The notes below the pieces were generated by a model, which saw only the letters and a program-made list of their open reading frames with translations, did not search any database and was not told where the DNA came from. Both the position numbers and the translations under genes were made by a program. Positions 43,018 through 51,348 of a DNA stretch of 64,000 bases are shown here, piece by piece. The DNA is from VXYL01 sp963665195 (GTDB lineage Bacteria > Pseudomonadota > Gammaproteobacteria > Pseudomonadales > Azotimanducaceae), in the NCBI GenBank assembly GCA_963665195.1, contig OY762070.1, positions 1,426,001 through 1,490,000 of the forward strand, read 5' to 3'. Positions within the stretch are counted from its first letter, which is position 1, and every line of letters starts with the position of its first letter.

Positions 43018-45042
43018 TCAGCCTTCCTCTGCGGCTTCGTCCTCTTCGAGCAGCACGAGCAGGGCGCCGTTGTCCACCTGCGTGCCGGCCGATACATGCA
43101 CTTCGGTGACCTTGCCGTCGAAGGGCGCGGTGATGCGGTGCTGCATCTTCATGGCTTCGAGCACCAAGAGCAGCTGCCCGGCGCGCACCTCGTCGCCGAC
43201 CGAGACGTGGGTCGCGAGCACGTTGCCCGGCATCGGCGCGGTGAGGCCACCCTTGATCTCGGCGGCGCCGGGAACGGGCAGACGCGGCAGTTCTTCGATC
43301 TCCACATCCCACGACGGGCCGTGTACCAGCCAATGTTCGCCGTGGCCCGTCACGGCCATCTGCAAGCGTCGGCCGTCGATCTCCAAGTCCACCGCGCCGT
43401 CGGCCGCCTCAAAGACGGCAACGGTGCGCTCTTCCTTCAAGCCCGTCATGAACTCGAGCCCGAAGGTGCCGTCGCGGCGACGCCGATACTCGATGGGGAT
43501 GTCCGCCTCGCCGACGCGATACGTCGTGCGTTCCGGCGGCATGTTCGAGTTGCGCCAGCCGCTGGGGAAGCCGCCGAGCGTCTTCGCCCGGGTGCGACGC
43601 TCCGCTTGGGCGTACATGGCGGCGGCGGTGATCGCATCGGCCAGATCGACATCGCCAAGCGCTCGCGTGCGCTCCGGTTCGATCCGTTCGATGAAGTCCG
43701 TGGTGGTATCCCCGGCGATGAATGCCGGATGGCGCAGCGTGTTGATGAGGAAGTCGCGGTTGTTGCGCAGGCCCTGCAACCGCGTCTGCGCGAGCGCCCT
43801 GGCGAGCTTCGCCGCGGCCTCCCGGCGGGTTGGCGCGTGGGCGATCACCTTGGCGATCATGGGGTCGAACTCCTGGCTCACGACGCTGCCGGCCTCGACG
43901 CCGGAATCGAAGCGAACGCTGCCGTTGGCGGGCGCCCACTCCTGCACCGTGCCCGGCGCCGGCAGGAAGTTCCGCGCCGGATCCTCGGCATAGAGGCGCG
44001 CTTCGATGGCATGGCCGTCGATGGCCAGATCGCCCTGGCCGTAGCCGAGCGTCTCGCCCTCGGCGATGCGGATCTGCTCACGCACCAGGTCCAAGGCGCT
44101 CGGCAGGCCGGCGCGCGAGACGCGGGCGATGGCTTCGGTGACCGGATGCTCCACCTGCAAGCGCGTGTTGACTTCGAGGAACCAGAAGTCGTCGCCGTCG
44201 AGCAGGAACTCCACCGTGCCCGCCGAGGAGTAGCCGATCTGCCGGGCCGCGGACACCGCGGCGTCGCCCATGCGGGTGCGCAGGGCGCCGTCCACCGCCG
44301 GCGAGGGCGCTTCCTCGATGATCTTCTGGTGGCGGCGCTGGATGGAGCACTCGCGCTCGAACAGATGCACGAGGTTGCCGTGGCCGTCGCCGAGGATCTG
44401 GATTTCCACATGCCGAGCGGCGGTCACCCAGCGTTCGAGGAACAGCGTGTCGTCGCCGAATGCGGCGCCAGCCTCGCGGCGCGCGCCGGCCACGGCTTCG
44501 TCCAGGCCGTCCGGGGACTCGACCACCCTCATGCCGCGCCCGCCGCCGCCGGCCGATGCCTTCACCAGCACGGGGTAGCCGATCTGTTCGGCGGCCGCAC
44601 GGACGTCCTGATCGGCGGTGAGCTCGATCGCCGGCAGCGTCGGCACGTTCGCCTCGTCGATGATGCGCTTGGCGGAGAGCTTGTCGCCCATCGCCGCGAT
44701 CGCCTCCGGCGACGGCCCCACCCAGCGCATCCCGGCATCGGTCACCGCTCTCGCGAAGGCCGTGTTCTCGGACAGGAAGCCGTAGCCGGGATGCACGGCG
44801 TCGGCGCCGCTGCGGCGGCAGGCGTCCAGTACTTTCGCGACATCCAGATAGGTCTCGGCGGAGGTGCGGCCGTTCAAGGCGATGGCCGTGTCCGCCTCCG
44901 TCACGAAGGGCGCGTTCACGTCGCCGTCGGCGTAGACCGCGACGGTATCGATGCCGAGGTCGTGCGCGGTGCGGATGATGCGCCGCGCGATCTCGCCGCG
45001 ATTGGCGATCAGCAGGCGGCGGATGGGGGTGATTTCGGTCAT
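43018..45042 (-). CDS. Acyl-CoA carboxylase alpha subunit, 3-methylcrotonyl-CoA type
   Basis: A 674-residue biotin carboxylase fused to a carrier domain. N-terminal part: LLIANRGEIARRIIRTAHDLGI, the ATP-grasp ASAGGGGRGMRVV near residue 165, FLERWVTAARHVEIQILGD, and FLEVNTRLQVEHPVTE. The C-terminal biotinyl domain has LEAMKMQHRI with the biotinylated Lys and flanking glycines. Such alpha subunits (LiuD/AtuF/PccA) need a carboxyltransferase beta subunit, which is not in the window. Together with the LiuC-like hydratase, a methylcrotonyl- or geranyl-CoA role is the best guess. Confidence 0.9.
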   Translation of the reverse strand: MTEITPIRRLLIANRGEIARRIIRTAHDLGIDTVAVYADGDVNAPFVTEADTAIALNGRTSAETYLDVAKVLDACRRSGADAVHPGYGFLSENTAFARAVTDAGMRWVGPSPEAIAAMGDKLSAKRIIDEANVPTLPAIELTADQDVRAAAEQIGYPVLVKASAGGGGRGMRVVESPDGLDEAVAGARREAGAAFGDDTLFLERWVTAARHVEIQILGDGHGNLVHLFERECSIQRRHQKIIEEAPSPAVDGALRTRMGDAAVSAARQIGYSSAGTVEFLLDGDDFWFLEVNTRLQVEHPVTEAIARVSRAGLPSALDLVREQIRIAEGETLGYGQGDLAIDGHAIEARLYAEDPARNFLPAPGTVQEWAPANGSVRFDSGVEAGSVVSQEFDPMIAKVIAHAPTRREAAAKLARALAQTRLQGLRNNRDFLINTLRHPAFIAGDTTTDFIERIEPERTRALGDVDLADAITAAAMYAQAERRTRAKTLGGFPSGWRNSNMPPERTTYRVGEADIPIEYRRRRDGTFGLEFMTGLKEERTVAVFEAADGAVDLEIDGRRLQMAVTGHGEHWLVHGPSWDVEIEELPRLPVPGAAEIKGGLTAPMPGNVLATHVSVGDEVRAGQLLLVLEAMKMQHRITAPFDGKVTEVHVSAGTQVDNGALLVLLEEDEAAEEG

Positions 45043-45333
45043 GGGGTCGGTTCGTCTCGTGGGGCGGGCGGGGCCGGCAAGCGATGGCGATTAAGCCGAC
45101 CGGCCCGCAGCCTGTCAACCGTGCGCCGCTCTATCACAGCCGCGCGACGGTGACCTACAAGTTCACGGGCACGACGACCAACGGCATTCCTCGCTTCGCC
45201 GAGTTTCATGCGCATCCGAGGCGACGGCGCGCCCGGGAAGTGAGTGCCTGCCCGCTACCGGCGTCCGCATCGCGCATACTTGCCGTCCGGTCGGCCACGC
45301 GCCTCCCGGTTCGGAACCTCGAAAGGACGGAAC
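45043..45333. other. Spacer between the carboxylase and oxidoreductase genes, with a ligase-like fragment
   Basis: About 290 bases. A plus-strand frame contains VTYKFTGTTTNGIPRFAEF (45152-45208), which resembles the conserved C-terminal strand of small ATP-dependent DNA ligases (TYKY..FT..GKPRFP.F). No start and no other ligase part is seen, so at most this is a relic. A CATACT (45275-45280) could be the -10 of the following gene. Confidence 0.35.
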
Positions 45334-46356
45334 ATGACGCGAATACGAGCGGTGCGCTGCCACGCCATCAGCGACGACATCGCCAGCGTGACGCTGGACG
45401 AACTGGATCTGCCGGACCCCGCGCCGGGCGAAGTGCAGGTGCGCTTGAAGGCGTGCGCGGTGAACTTCCCGGATCTCTTGATGATCCAGGGCAAATACCA
45501 GCACAAGCCGGCGCTGCCGTTCGCCCCCGGCGGCGAGGCGGCGGGGGATGTGGCGGCCGTCGGCGCCGGCGTCGAGGGCTTCAAGGAAGGCGACGCGGTG
45601 TGCTTCGGCAGCCGTTCCGGCGGCTTCGCGGAAGCGGTGAATCTGCCGGCCGCGGGGGTGAAGCCCATCCCCGACCGCATGACCTACGAGAAGGCGGCGT
45701 CCTACGGCACGGCCTACATGACGGCCTACGTCGCCCTGAAGGTGCGCGGCGATCTGCAAGCTGGCGAATGGCTGCTCGTCCATGGTGCGACCGGCGGCGT
45801 CGGCATGGCCGCGGTGGACCTCGGCAAGCACTACGGCGCCAAGGTGATCGGCACCGGCGGGCGCGACGACAAGCTGGCCGTGGTGAAGTCGCGGGGCGCC
45901 GATGCGGTGATCAACTACACGCTGCCGGATGGTTCGCTCGGCGGCTTTCGCGACGAGGTGAAGGCCATCACCGGCGCCGGCGGTGCGGACGTGATCTACG
46001 ACCCCGTCGGCGGCGACGTTTTCGACGAATCCATGCGCTGCATCAACTGGCGCGGGCGCCTGCTGACCATCGGCTTCACCAGCGGCCGCTGGCCGCAGGC
46101 GCCGGTGAATCTCATCCTCATCAAGAGCATCTCGGTGATCGGCGTTCGGGCCGGGGAGATCGGACGCCGGGACCCGGAACTCGGCCGACGCAATCAGCAA
46201 GCGCTGTGGGAACTGGCCGAGAGCGGTGCCATCGACCCCTATGTCTGCGCGGGCTTTCCGCTGGAGCAGGCCGTGCAGGCGATGCGGATGCTGGAGTACC
46301 GCGACGTGGTGGGCAAGTGCGTGGTCACCATGAACGGCTACAGTATCAAGCGCTAA
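45334..46356 (+). CDS. NADPH:quinone oxidoreductase family protein
   Basis: A 340-residue MDR-superfamily enzyme without zinc ligands. The start of the GroES-like domain is LDELDLPDPAPGEVQVRLKACAVN with NFPDLLMIQGKYQ; GGEAAGDVAAVGAGVEGFKEGD and the Rossmann motif VHGATGGVGMAAVDLGKHYGAKV follow. Its closest type is the NADPH:quinone reductase group (QorA2-like) that reduces quinones or enones. GAAAGGACGG precedes the ATG. The MFS gene follows after 19 bases. Confidence 0.88.
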   Translation: MTRIRAVRCHAISDDIASVTLDELDLPDPAPGEVQVRLKACAVNFPDLLMIQGKYQHKPALPFAPGGEAAGDVAAVGAGVEGFKEGDAVCFGSRSGGFAEAVNLPAAGVKPIPDRMTYEKAASYGTAYMTAYVALKVRGDLQAGEWLLVHGATGGVGMAAVDLGKHYGAKVIGTGGRDDKLAVVKSRGADAVINYTLPDGSLGGFRDEVKAITGAGGADVIYDPVGGDVFDESMRCINWRGRLLTIGFTSGRWPQAPVNLILIKSISVIGVRAGEIGRRDPELGRRNQQALWELAESGAIDPYVCAGFPLEQAVQAMRMLEYRDVVGKCVVTMNGYSIKR

Positions 46357-46375
46357 GCGAAGCGGAAGCGCAGCC

Positions 46376-47596
46376 GTGGACGGGCGAGCCCGCTGGTGGC
46401 TGGTCGGCGGCGTCTTCGTCGTGCTCGCCGTGTCGTCCGGCTTCGGCTTCTACAACCTCTCCGTGTATATGAATGCGCTGGTTGCGGAGCGGGCGCTGGC
46501 GGTGGCCGACCTCTCCGGAGCGACCGCCTGCCTGTTCGTGGTAAGCGGCCTGACCGGCGTCGCCATCGGCCGCTTGCTGGAGCGCTGCGACGTGCGCTGG
46601 ATCATGCTGGTCGGCGCCGCCATCGGAGCGCTCGCGCTCAGCCTTGTCGGGCAAGTGCAAGAGGCGTGGCAAGCTTGGCTGCTCTACGGCCTGTTCGGCA
46701 TCGGCAACAGCGGCGTGTCGCTGGTGCCTGCAACAACCGTGGTGACGCGCTGGTTTCCGGGCGCAAACCGGTCGCTCGCGATGTCGGTGGCCGCCACCGG
46801 GCTGTCCGTCGGCGGCGTCGTTCTGTCGCCGGCCTCCGCGCAAGTCATTCAGACGCTCGGCGTCGGCGCGGCGATGCCGTGGTTCGGCGTCTTCTATTTC
46901 GTGGCCATCGTCGCCACCACCCTGGTGCTCATTCGCTCCTGGCCTGCGGAAGATTCCGAGCGCCGTCGAGAGGACCGGGCGGTCGCGGCCACCCGCGCGG
47001 CCACCGCCATCCGCTCGCGCTTCTTCCTCGGCACCGCCATCGCCTACGTGGCGATCATGGCCGCCCAGGTCGGCGGCATCGCGCACTTGTTCAACCACGT
47101 CGCGGGCGCAGCGAGCCATGTCGTCGCGTCGGCGTCGGTCTCGGTGCTCGCGGGCTGCAGCATCGTCGGGCGGCTGCTCGGCGGCTTCGTGCTCACGGCG
47201 AACTTCACCAACGGTGAAGCCTTCCCGATCCGCGCCTTCACGCTCATCAACATCGTCGGCCAGAGCGCGGGTCTGGCGGTGATGGGTGTGGCGAATACGC
47301 CGTGGGGCCTGCTGCTCGGCGCGGGCGTGTTCGGAATCAGCGTCGGCAACCTGCTGATGCTGCAACCGCTGCTGCTGGTGCAGGCGTTCGGCGTGCAGCG
47401 CTACCCGCGCCTGTTCGCCGTCGCCAACGCCATCGGCACGATCGGACTCGCCGGCGGGCCGCTGGCGATGGGCGTGATCCATGATGAGTGGAACTACAGC
47501 TGGTCCTTCCTGGCCGCCGCGGCCGCGTCTGCGACGGCCTTCGCCGTCCTGCTGGCGGCGGGCCGTCTGCCGGCTCCGGCCGAGCGCGCGCGCTGA
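46376..47596 (+). CDS. MFS transporter, monocarboxylate/oxalate-type
   Basis: A 406-residue, 12-helix major facilitator from GTG 46376. LFGIGNSGVSLVPATTVVTRWFPGANRSLAMSVA is the OFA/MCT-type stretch between helices 4 and 5, with a WFP..R...A pattern. The second half has SIVGRLLGGFVLTANF and AVANAIGTIGLAGGPLAMG. It probably moves a small carboxylate and may serve the preceding oxidoreductase pathway (inference). Confidence 0.84.
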   Translation: MDGRARWWLVGGVFVVLAVSSGFGFYNLSVYMNALVAERALAVADLSGATACLFVVSGLTGVAIGRLLERCDVRWIMLVGAAIGALALSLVGQVQEAWQAWLLYGLFGIGNSGVSLVPATTVVTRWFPGANRSLAMSVAATGLSVGGVVLSPASAQVIQTLGVGAAMPWFGVFYFVAIVATTLVLIRSWPAEDSERRREDRAVAATRAATAIRSRFFLGTAIAYVAIMAAQVGGIAHLFNHVAGAASHVVASASVSVLAGCSIVGRLLGGFVLTANFTNGEAFPIRAFTLINIVGQSAGLAVMGVANTPWGLLLGAGVFGISVGNLLMLQPLLLVQAFGVQRYPRLFAVANAIGTIGLAGGPLAMGVIHDEWNYSWSFLAAAAASATAFAVLLAAGRLPAPAERAR

Positions 47597-47700
47597 TGAC
47601 GCACTCGGTCGGACGACGAACGCCACCTGCGGCTACCGCTTGAGTTAGGCTTTCCCGATCGCCCGACGTACTGCACCGGGGCTTCACCGTGGATCGGTCC

Positions 47701-48549
47701 ATGAACACTTGGCAAGTCGGCAAGGTCAAGATCACCCGCGTCGTGGAGATGGAAGTCACCGGAGGCTCCCGCTTCATCCTCCCGGATGCCACCCGCGATG
47801 CCGTCCTGCCGCATCGCTGGCTGTATCCGCACTTCATGGACGAGCGCGGGAATCTCGTCATGAGCATCCACGCCCTCGTCGTGGACACCGGCGAGCGCCG
47901 CATCGTCGTCGACACCTGCATCGGCAACGACAAGCAGCGCGACATCCCCACTTGGAGCAACCTGCAGACCTCGTTCCTCGCCGACCTCGAAGCCGCTGGC
48001 TATCCGCCGGCATCCATCGACACCGTGCTCTGCACGCACCTGCACGTGGACCATGTGGGCTGGAATACGATGCTGGTCGACAGCCAGTGGGTGCCCACCT
48101 TCCCCAACGCCCGCTACCTGCTCGGCGAAGACGAGTGGCGCTACTGGGATGCCGAGAGTTCCAGCCGGGCGGTGCTGGCGGACTCCGTGCGGCCGGTGAT
48201 CGACGCCGGGCTGGTGGACTTCGTACCCACGGACCATGCGGTCTGCCCCGAGGTGCGGCTGGAGCCGACGCCGGGACATACCCCGGGGCACGTCAGCGTG
48301 CGTATCGCCGACGGCGGCGAAGAGGCTCTGATCACCGGCGACTGCATCCACCATCCCTGCCAAATGGCGCGCACGGACTGGTGCAGTTCGGCGGACTTCG
48401 ATCAGGCCCAGGGCCGGGCCACCCGCGAGGGGCTGCTCGAACGCACCGCCGAGACCGACGTACTGGTCATCGGTACGCACTTCGCTACGCCCACCGCGGG
48501 CTACGTCAAGCGGGATGGGGAGGGGCGCTACCGCCTCGAGGTCGCTTAA
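47701..48549 (+). CDS. Metallo-beta-lactamase-fold hydrolase
   Basis: About 282 residues from ATG 47701 (an in-frame GTG at 47689 is also possible). The zinc motif is CTHLHVDHVGW (H113, H115, D117, H118), with the third and fourth ligand regions in EPTPGHTPGHVSV and ITGDCIHHPCQM and a last His in IGTHFATP. The layout (VVDTCIGNDKQRDIPTW) is that of lactonase-like AHL/organophosphate-type members. Natural substrate unknown, probably a lactone or ester. A possible SD is lacking. Confidence 0.86.
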   Translation: MNTWQVGKVKITRVVEMEVTGGSRFILPDATRDAVLPHRWLYPHFMDERGNLVMSIHALVVDTGERRIVVDTCIGNDKQRDIPTWSNLQTSFLADLEAAGYPPASIDTVLCTHLHVDHVGWNTMLVDSQWVPTFPNARYLLGEDEWRYWDAESSSRAVLADSVRPVIDAGLVDFVPTDHAVCPEVRLEPTPGHTPGHVSVRIADGGEEALITGDCIHHPCQMARTDWCSSADFDQAQGRATREGLLERTAETDVLVIGTHFATPTAGYVKRDGEGRYRLEVA

Positions 48550-48562
48550 GGCAGGGCAGCCC

Positions 48563-48802
48563 TCAGCCCCGCGCCTTGGCCTCCAGCGAGGCCATCCACG
48601 CCAGCACCTTGTGCCGCCACCAAGGCGTGTCTAGCGCGATCAGCGCCACGCCCAGCGGCAGCATCCAGAAGCCGAGCACCGGCAGGAAGCCGAGCAGGCC
48701 GCCGATCAGGAACAGCACGCCGATCACGGAGCGCACGCCGAACGGCACGCGCCGTTCGCCCCAGCTGAGCACCCGATGCGTGATCGCGGCCGCGGTGCGC
48801 AT
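48563..48802 (-). CDS. Small membrane protein, PGPGW/tryptophan-rich type
   Basis: A 79-residue protein from ATG 48802 (an upstream TTG at 48847 would overlap the start of the intergenic region). One long or two short membrane segments: GVRSVIGVLFLIGGLLGFLPVLGFWMLPLGVALIALD. The LGFWMLPLGxxLIxxD pattern recurs in small proteins of unknown function in many proteobacteria. It lies 55 bases downstream of the larger metallo-hydrolase gene on the same strand. No function is assigned. Confidence 0.6.
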   Translation of the reverse strand: MRTAAAITHRVLSWGERRVPFGVRSVIGVLFLIGGLLGFLPVLGFWMLPLGVALIALDTPWWRHKVLAWMASLEAKARG

Positions 48803-48857
48803 GAGCGCGCTGCGCTCATGGTCTGCCGAGTTGCGGGCGCCGGGCAAGTTCGAGCCG

Positions 48858-49976
48858 TCAGACGAGAATCGGCCGGTCGTCCGGCTCGTCGTGCCGATCC
48901 GGATGCGCCCGCCGTTCGAGGTCCGGGTCCACGGACAGGAACCGGTAGCGCCCGTCCTCGTCGAGGGTGCGCTTGACGCGGTTGCGGTGCATCAGGAGGT
49001 GGCAGTGGGCGATGGCTTCGCCGAGCGCCATCATCATCTGCCGGGCGTCGAGCCGGCGCTTGAAGAGCACCGGCAGCAGTTCCTTGGCCGTATGCGGCTC
49101 GACGCAGGTCTCCTCGATGGCGAGCATCCGATCCTCGTGGTGGCCGATGAGGTCCCGCAGCCGCTCGCGGACGCCGTAGAACGGCAGGTTGTGCGCCGGC
49201 AGCACGAAGGTGTCGTCGGGCGTGTCCAGGAACTTGTCGTGGGACTCCATCCACACCTTGAGCGGATTCGCTTCCGGCTCCGTGGCATGGACGCTGACGT
49301 TGGAGGTGATGACCGGGAGGATCTGATCGCCGGAGATCATCACGCCGAGGCCGTGGCAGTGCAGGCAGGCGTGCTCCGGGGAGTGCCCAGCGCCCACCAC
49401 GACGTGCCAGTCGTGGCCGCCGATGGTGAGAATGTCGCCGTCCTCCAGGCGCCGGAAGCCCATCGGCAGGGCGCTCGGCGTCGCCATGGACGATGCCGAC
49501 GGGCGACCGGGACGCGACTTCCACGCGTCCTGCATGCGCTGCATGTACTCCGTCGGCATCCCGTAGCGGTGGTAGAACTCCGCGCTCTGCCAGCCGCCCT
49601 GCGCGGAGGAATAGCCCATCGTCGTATACGAGCGGGCCTGGTAGTACTCGGCGCGGGTCATGTACAGCGGGCAGCGGAAGTGGTTGACGATCATCCCAGC
49701 CTGGCCGATGTGGTCCGGGTGCATGTGGGTGCAGATCACGCCCTTCACGGGCTTGCCGCCGAGCTCGCGGTCGAAAACCTGGTGCCACAGATCGGCCGTC
49801 TCGGCGTTGCCGAGGCCGGTGTCCACCACGAACCAGCCGTCGCGATCCTCGATCAGGTACAGGTTGATGTGGGTCAGCGAGCCGCCCATGGGCATGGTCA
49901 GCCAGCGCACGCCAGCGGCGAGTTCGACGGTCGTGCCGCGCTCTGGGTGGGTCGCGTGGGGGTATTCGAGAGCCAT
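48858..49976 (-). CDS. Metallo-beta-lactamase-fold hydrolase, probably leaderless
   Basis: A 372-residue hydrolase with GLNCHPDH-type motif ICTHMHPDHIGQAG (H84, H86, D88, H89), VGAGHSPEHACLHC and ISGDQILP as further metal-binding parts. A long C-terminal helical extension is seen (LEEDGRYR region). It differs from the plus-strand neighbour in length and insert (TTMGYSSAQGGWQ). A TATACT sits eight bases before the ATG, so the mRNA may start at or next to the start codon. No Shine-Dalgarno sequence is visible, which agrees. Confidence 0.85.
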   Translation of the reverse strand: MALEYPHATHPERGTTVELAAGVRWLTMPMGGSLTHINLYLIEDRDGWFVVDTGLGNAETADLWHQVFDRELGGKPVKGVICTHMHPDHIGQAGMIVNHFRCPLYMTRAEYYQARSYTTMGYSSAQGGWQSAEFYHRYGMPTEYMQRMQDAWKSRPGRPSASSMATPSALPMGFRRLEDGDILTIGGHDWHVVVGAGHSPEHACLHCHGLGVMISGDQILPVITSNVSVHATEPEANPLKVWMESHDKFLDTPDDTFVLPAHNLPFYGVRERLRDLIGHHEDRMLAIEETCVEPHTAKELLPVLFKRRLDARQMMMALGEAIAHCHLLMHRNRVKRTLDEDGRYRFLSVDPDLERRAHPDRHDEPDDRPILV

Positions 49977-49984
49977 GCGCGGCG

Positions 49985-49990
49985 AGTATA
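49985..49990 (-). promoter_or_regulatory. -10 box TATACT of the 48858-49976 gene
   Basis: TATACT followed by only eight bases (CGCCGCGC) before the ATG. The same GTATACTC core precedes the arsC-like gene (34789-34794) and the cupin gene (58869-58874). Confidence 0.5.
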
Positions 49991-50086
49991 CCGTGGGACG
50001 GCCGCCTCGGAAGGGTGTTTCTCGGTGATGGGCCATTGAGTACCGCGTTTAGGGGCGCCCGCGGCGGGGCGCTCGCTACCGTCTCG

Positions 50087-50479
50087 TCAAGTCAGTGTGT
50101 CGTCGCCGGACGACAGCTGCAGGCGGATGCGTCGGGTGGCCACCTCCACCTGCTCAAGGTACGACTCGAAGTCCTTTCCAAGGCTGTCACGCCATGCTGC
50201 GTCCTTTAGCAGCTTCCCCAAGCCCTCGACCATGTCGGCGGTGGCCTCAACGATGAACGCTCCCAGCGCGAACGTATCTTCGAGATCCTGCGTAGACTCC
50301 ATCAGCACTCGGTCACCCGGACCATTGACGACGAGATGCACCATGGGTTGCCCCGTTAGACTGACCATGCAGCTGGCACCGATTCCGGTGGGGTGGTTCG
50401 CTGGGTTCAACAGGGCCGGGGGGGCACCCGTTGGCGAAACCTCGCTGGGGGACTCCTCGAGCTCGCGTTCATCTGCCAT
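50087..50479 (-). CDS. Hypothetical protein, third gene of a three-gene cassette
   Basis: A 130-residue acidic protein with no family I can name. It starts ATG 50479 with GAGGAG overlapping the previous gene's stop. The first 30 residues are Glu/Pro-rich and look disordered (ELEESPSEVSPTGAPPALLN); then comes a compact part with VSLTGQPMVHLVVNGPGDRV and a helical end (FALGAFIVEATADMVEGLGKLL). There are no membrane segments. Its close coupling suggests a small partner of the two larger proteins upstream, perhaps an adaptor or regulator (inference). Confidence 0.65.
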   Translation of the reverse strand: MADERELEESPSEVSPTGAPPALLNPANHPTGIGASCMVSLTGQPMVHLVVNGPGDRVLMESTQDLEDTFALGAFIVEATADMVEGLGKLLKDAAWRDSLGKDFESYLEQVEVATRRIRLQLSSGDDTLT

Positions 50480-50490
50480 GGATTCGCTCC

Positions 50491-51348
50491 TCAAAGTCGC
50501 ATCTCGTATTTGAACTCGGGGAACTCCGGCGCGGAGCCCTTGGTCGTAGGGGCAAGCAAGGAAGACTTCCAGTGCGTAAAGGCAGCCTTGGCCGTAAGGT
50601 GCCGGTAGGCGACCACGTCCTGTAGCTCCATTTGGGGAGCGAGTTGCCGAGTCGATGCGCTCTGTCCTCCGGGGAAAACTGACAAGCGCATGGATTCGAC
50701 ATAGCGCATCGCACGCTTGTGTAGCGTGTCCTCCTCCTCGCCTAGGTTGCGCGACTGCACGATGAGAAGCCTCCGATAAAGGTCTGCCGACCCTTGAACG
50801 TGGGCGGCGGCGAGCTCGCGCATGACCACATCCGAGGTCCTTCTGCCCGGCGTGCCCCTCAGTACGCGCAGGGCGGCGGAACCTTCTTGCGAGAGCTTCT
50901 GATGCACATTCACCGCCCGACGGATAGCATGATCGAACACACCTCGGGCAAGATCGGCCAGCTGCCGTCCGACCTCCTCGAAGTTCGTTCGCGGCGTGAG
51001 CCGAACACAGCACCCTAGGCCATCTGCTCGTCGGAAGCCGCTCACTGCCTCGGTCGACGGCATTGCCGTACGGATTTCCGTCATGAACCCGTCGCCGATC
51101 ACCGCGACCCCGACGCCGGGGTGGATCGCCATCCTGTCGCCGCCCGTCCACAACACGCCGAAGGCGCATACATCGTCGAAGTCGACGCGCTCCAAGCCAT
51201 CTCCGGTGGCTTGCCACTGGAGGTCCGTCGCCAAAAAAAGGTCAGTCCTGTCTTCTCGTGGCGACAAGATCGGATGACACAGCCGCATACGATCTCGCAG
51301 GTCGGCCGGATGCGGCATGAATCCTTGAAGGACCATTGCGCCGGGCAC
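50491..51348 (-). CDS. Hypothetical protein, second gene of a three-gene cassette
   Basis: A 285-residue soluble protein from GTG 51348, which shares its G with the stop of the previous gene (TAGTG overlap), so translation is coupled. A beta-rich N-terminal half carries DLFLATDLQWQATGDG, CAFGVLWTGGDRMAIHPGVGV and AVIGDGFMTEIRTAMPSTEA; the second half is helical and charged (RQLADLARGVFDHAIRRAVN; LAAAHVQGSADLYRRLLIVQ). I do not recognise a catalytic signature. GC is visibly below that of the flanking hydrolase and transferase genes. Confidence 0.7.
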   Translation of the reverse strand: MPGAMVLQGFMPHPADLRDRMRLCHPILSPREDRTDLFLATDLQWQATGDGLERVDFDDVCAFGVLWTGGDRMAIHPGVGVAVIGDGFMTEIRTAMPSTEAVSGFRRADGLGCCVRLTPRTNFEEVGRQLADLARGVFDHAIRRAVNVHQKLSQEGSAALRVLRGTPGRRTSDVVMRELAAAHVQGSADLYRRLLIVQSRNLGEEEDTLHKRAMRYVESMRLSVFPGGQSASTRQLAPQMELQDVVAYRHLTAKAAFTHWKSSLLAPTTKGSAPEFPEFKYEMRL

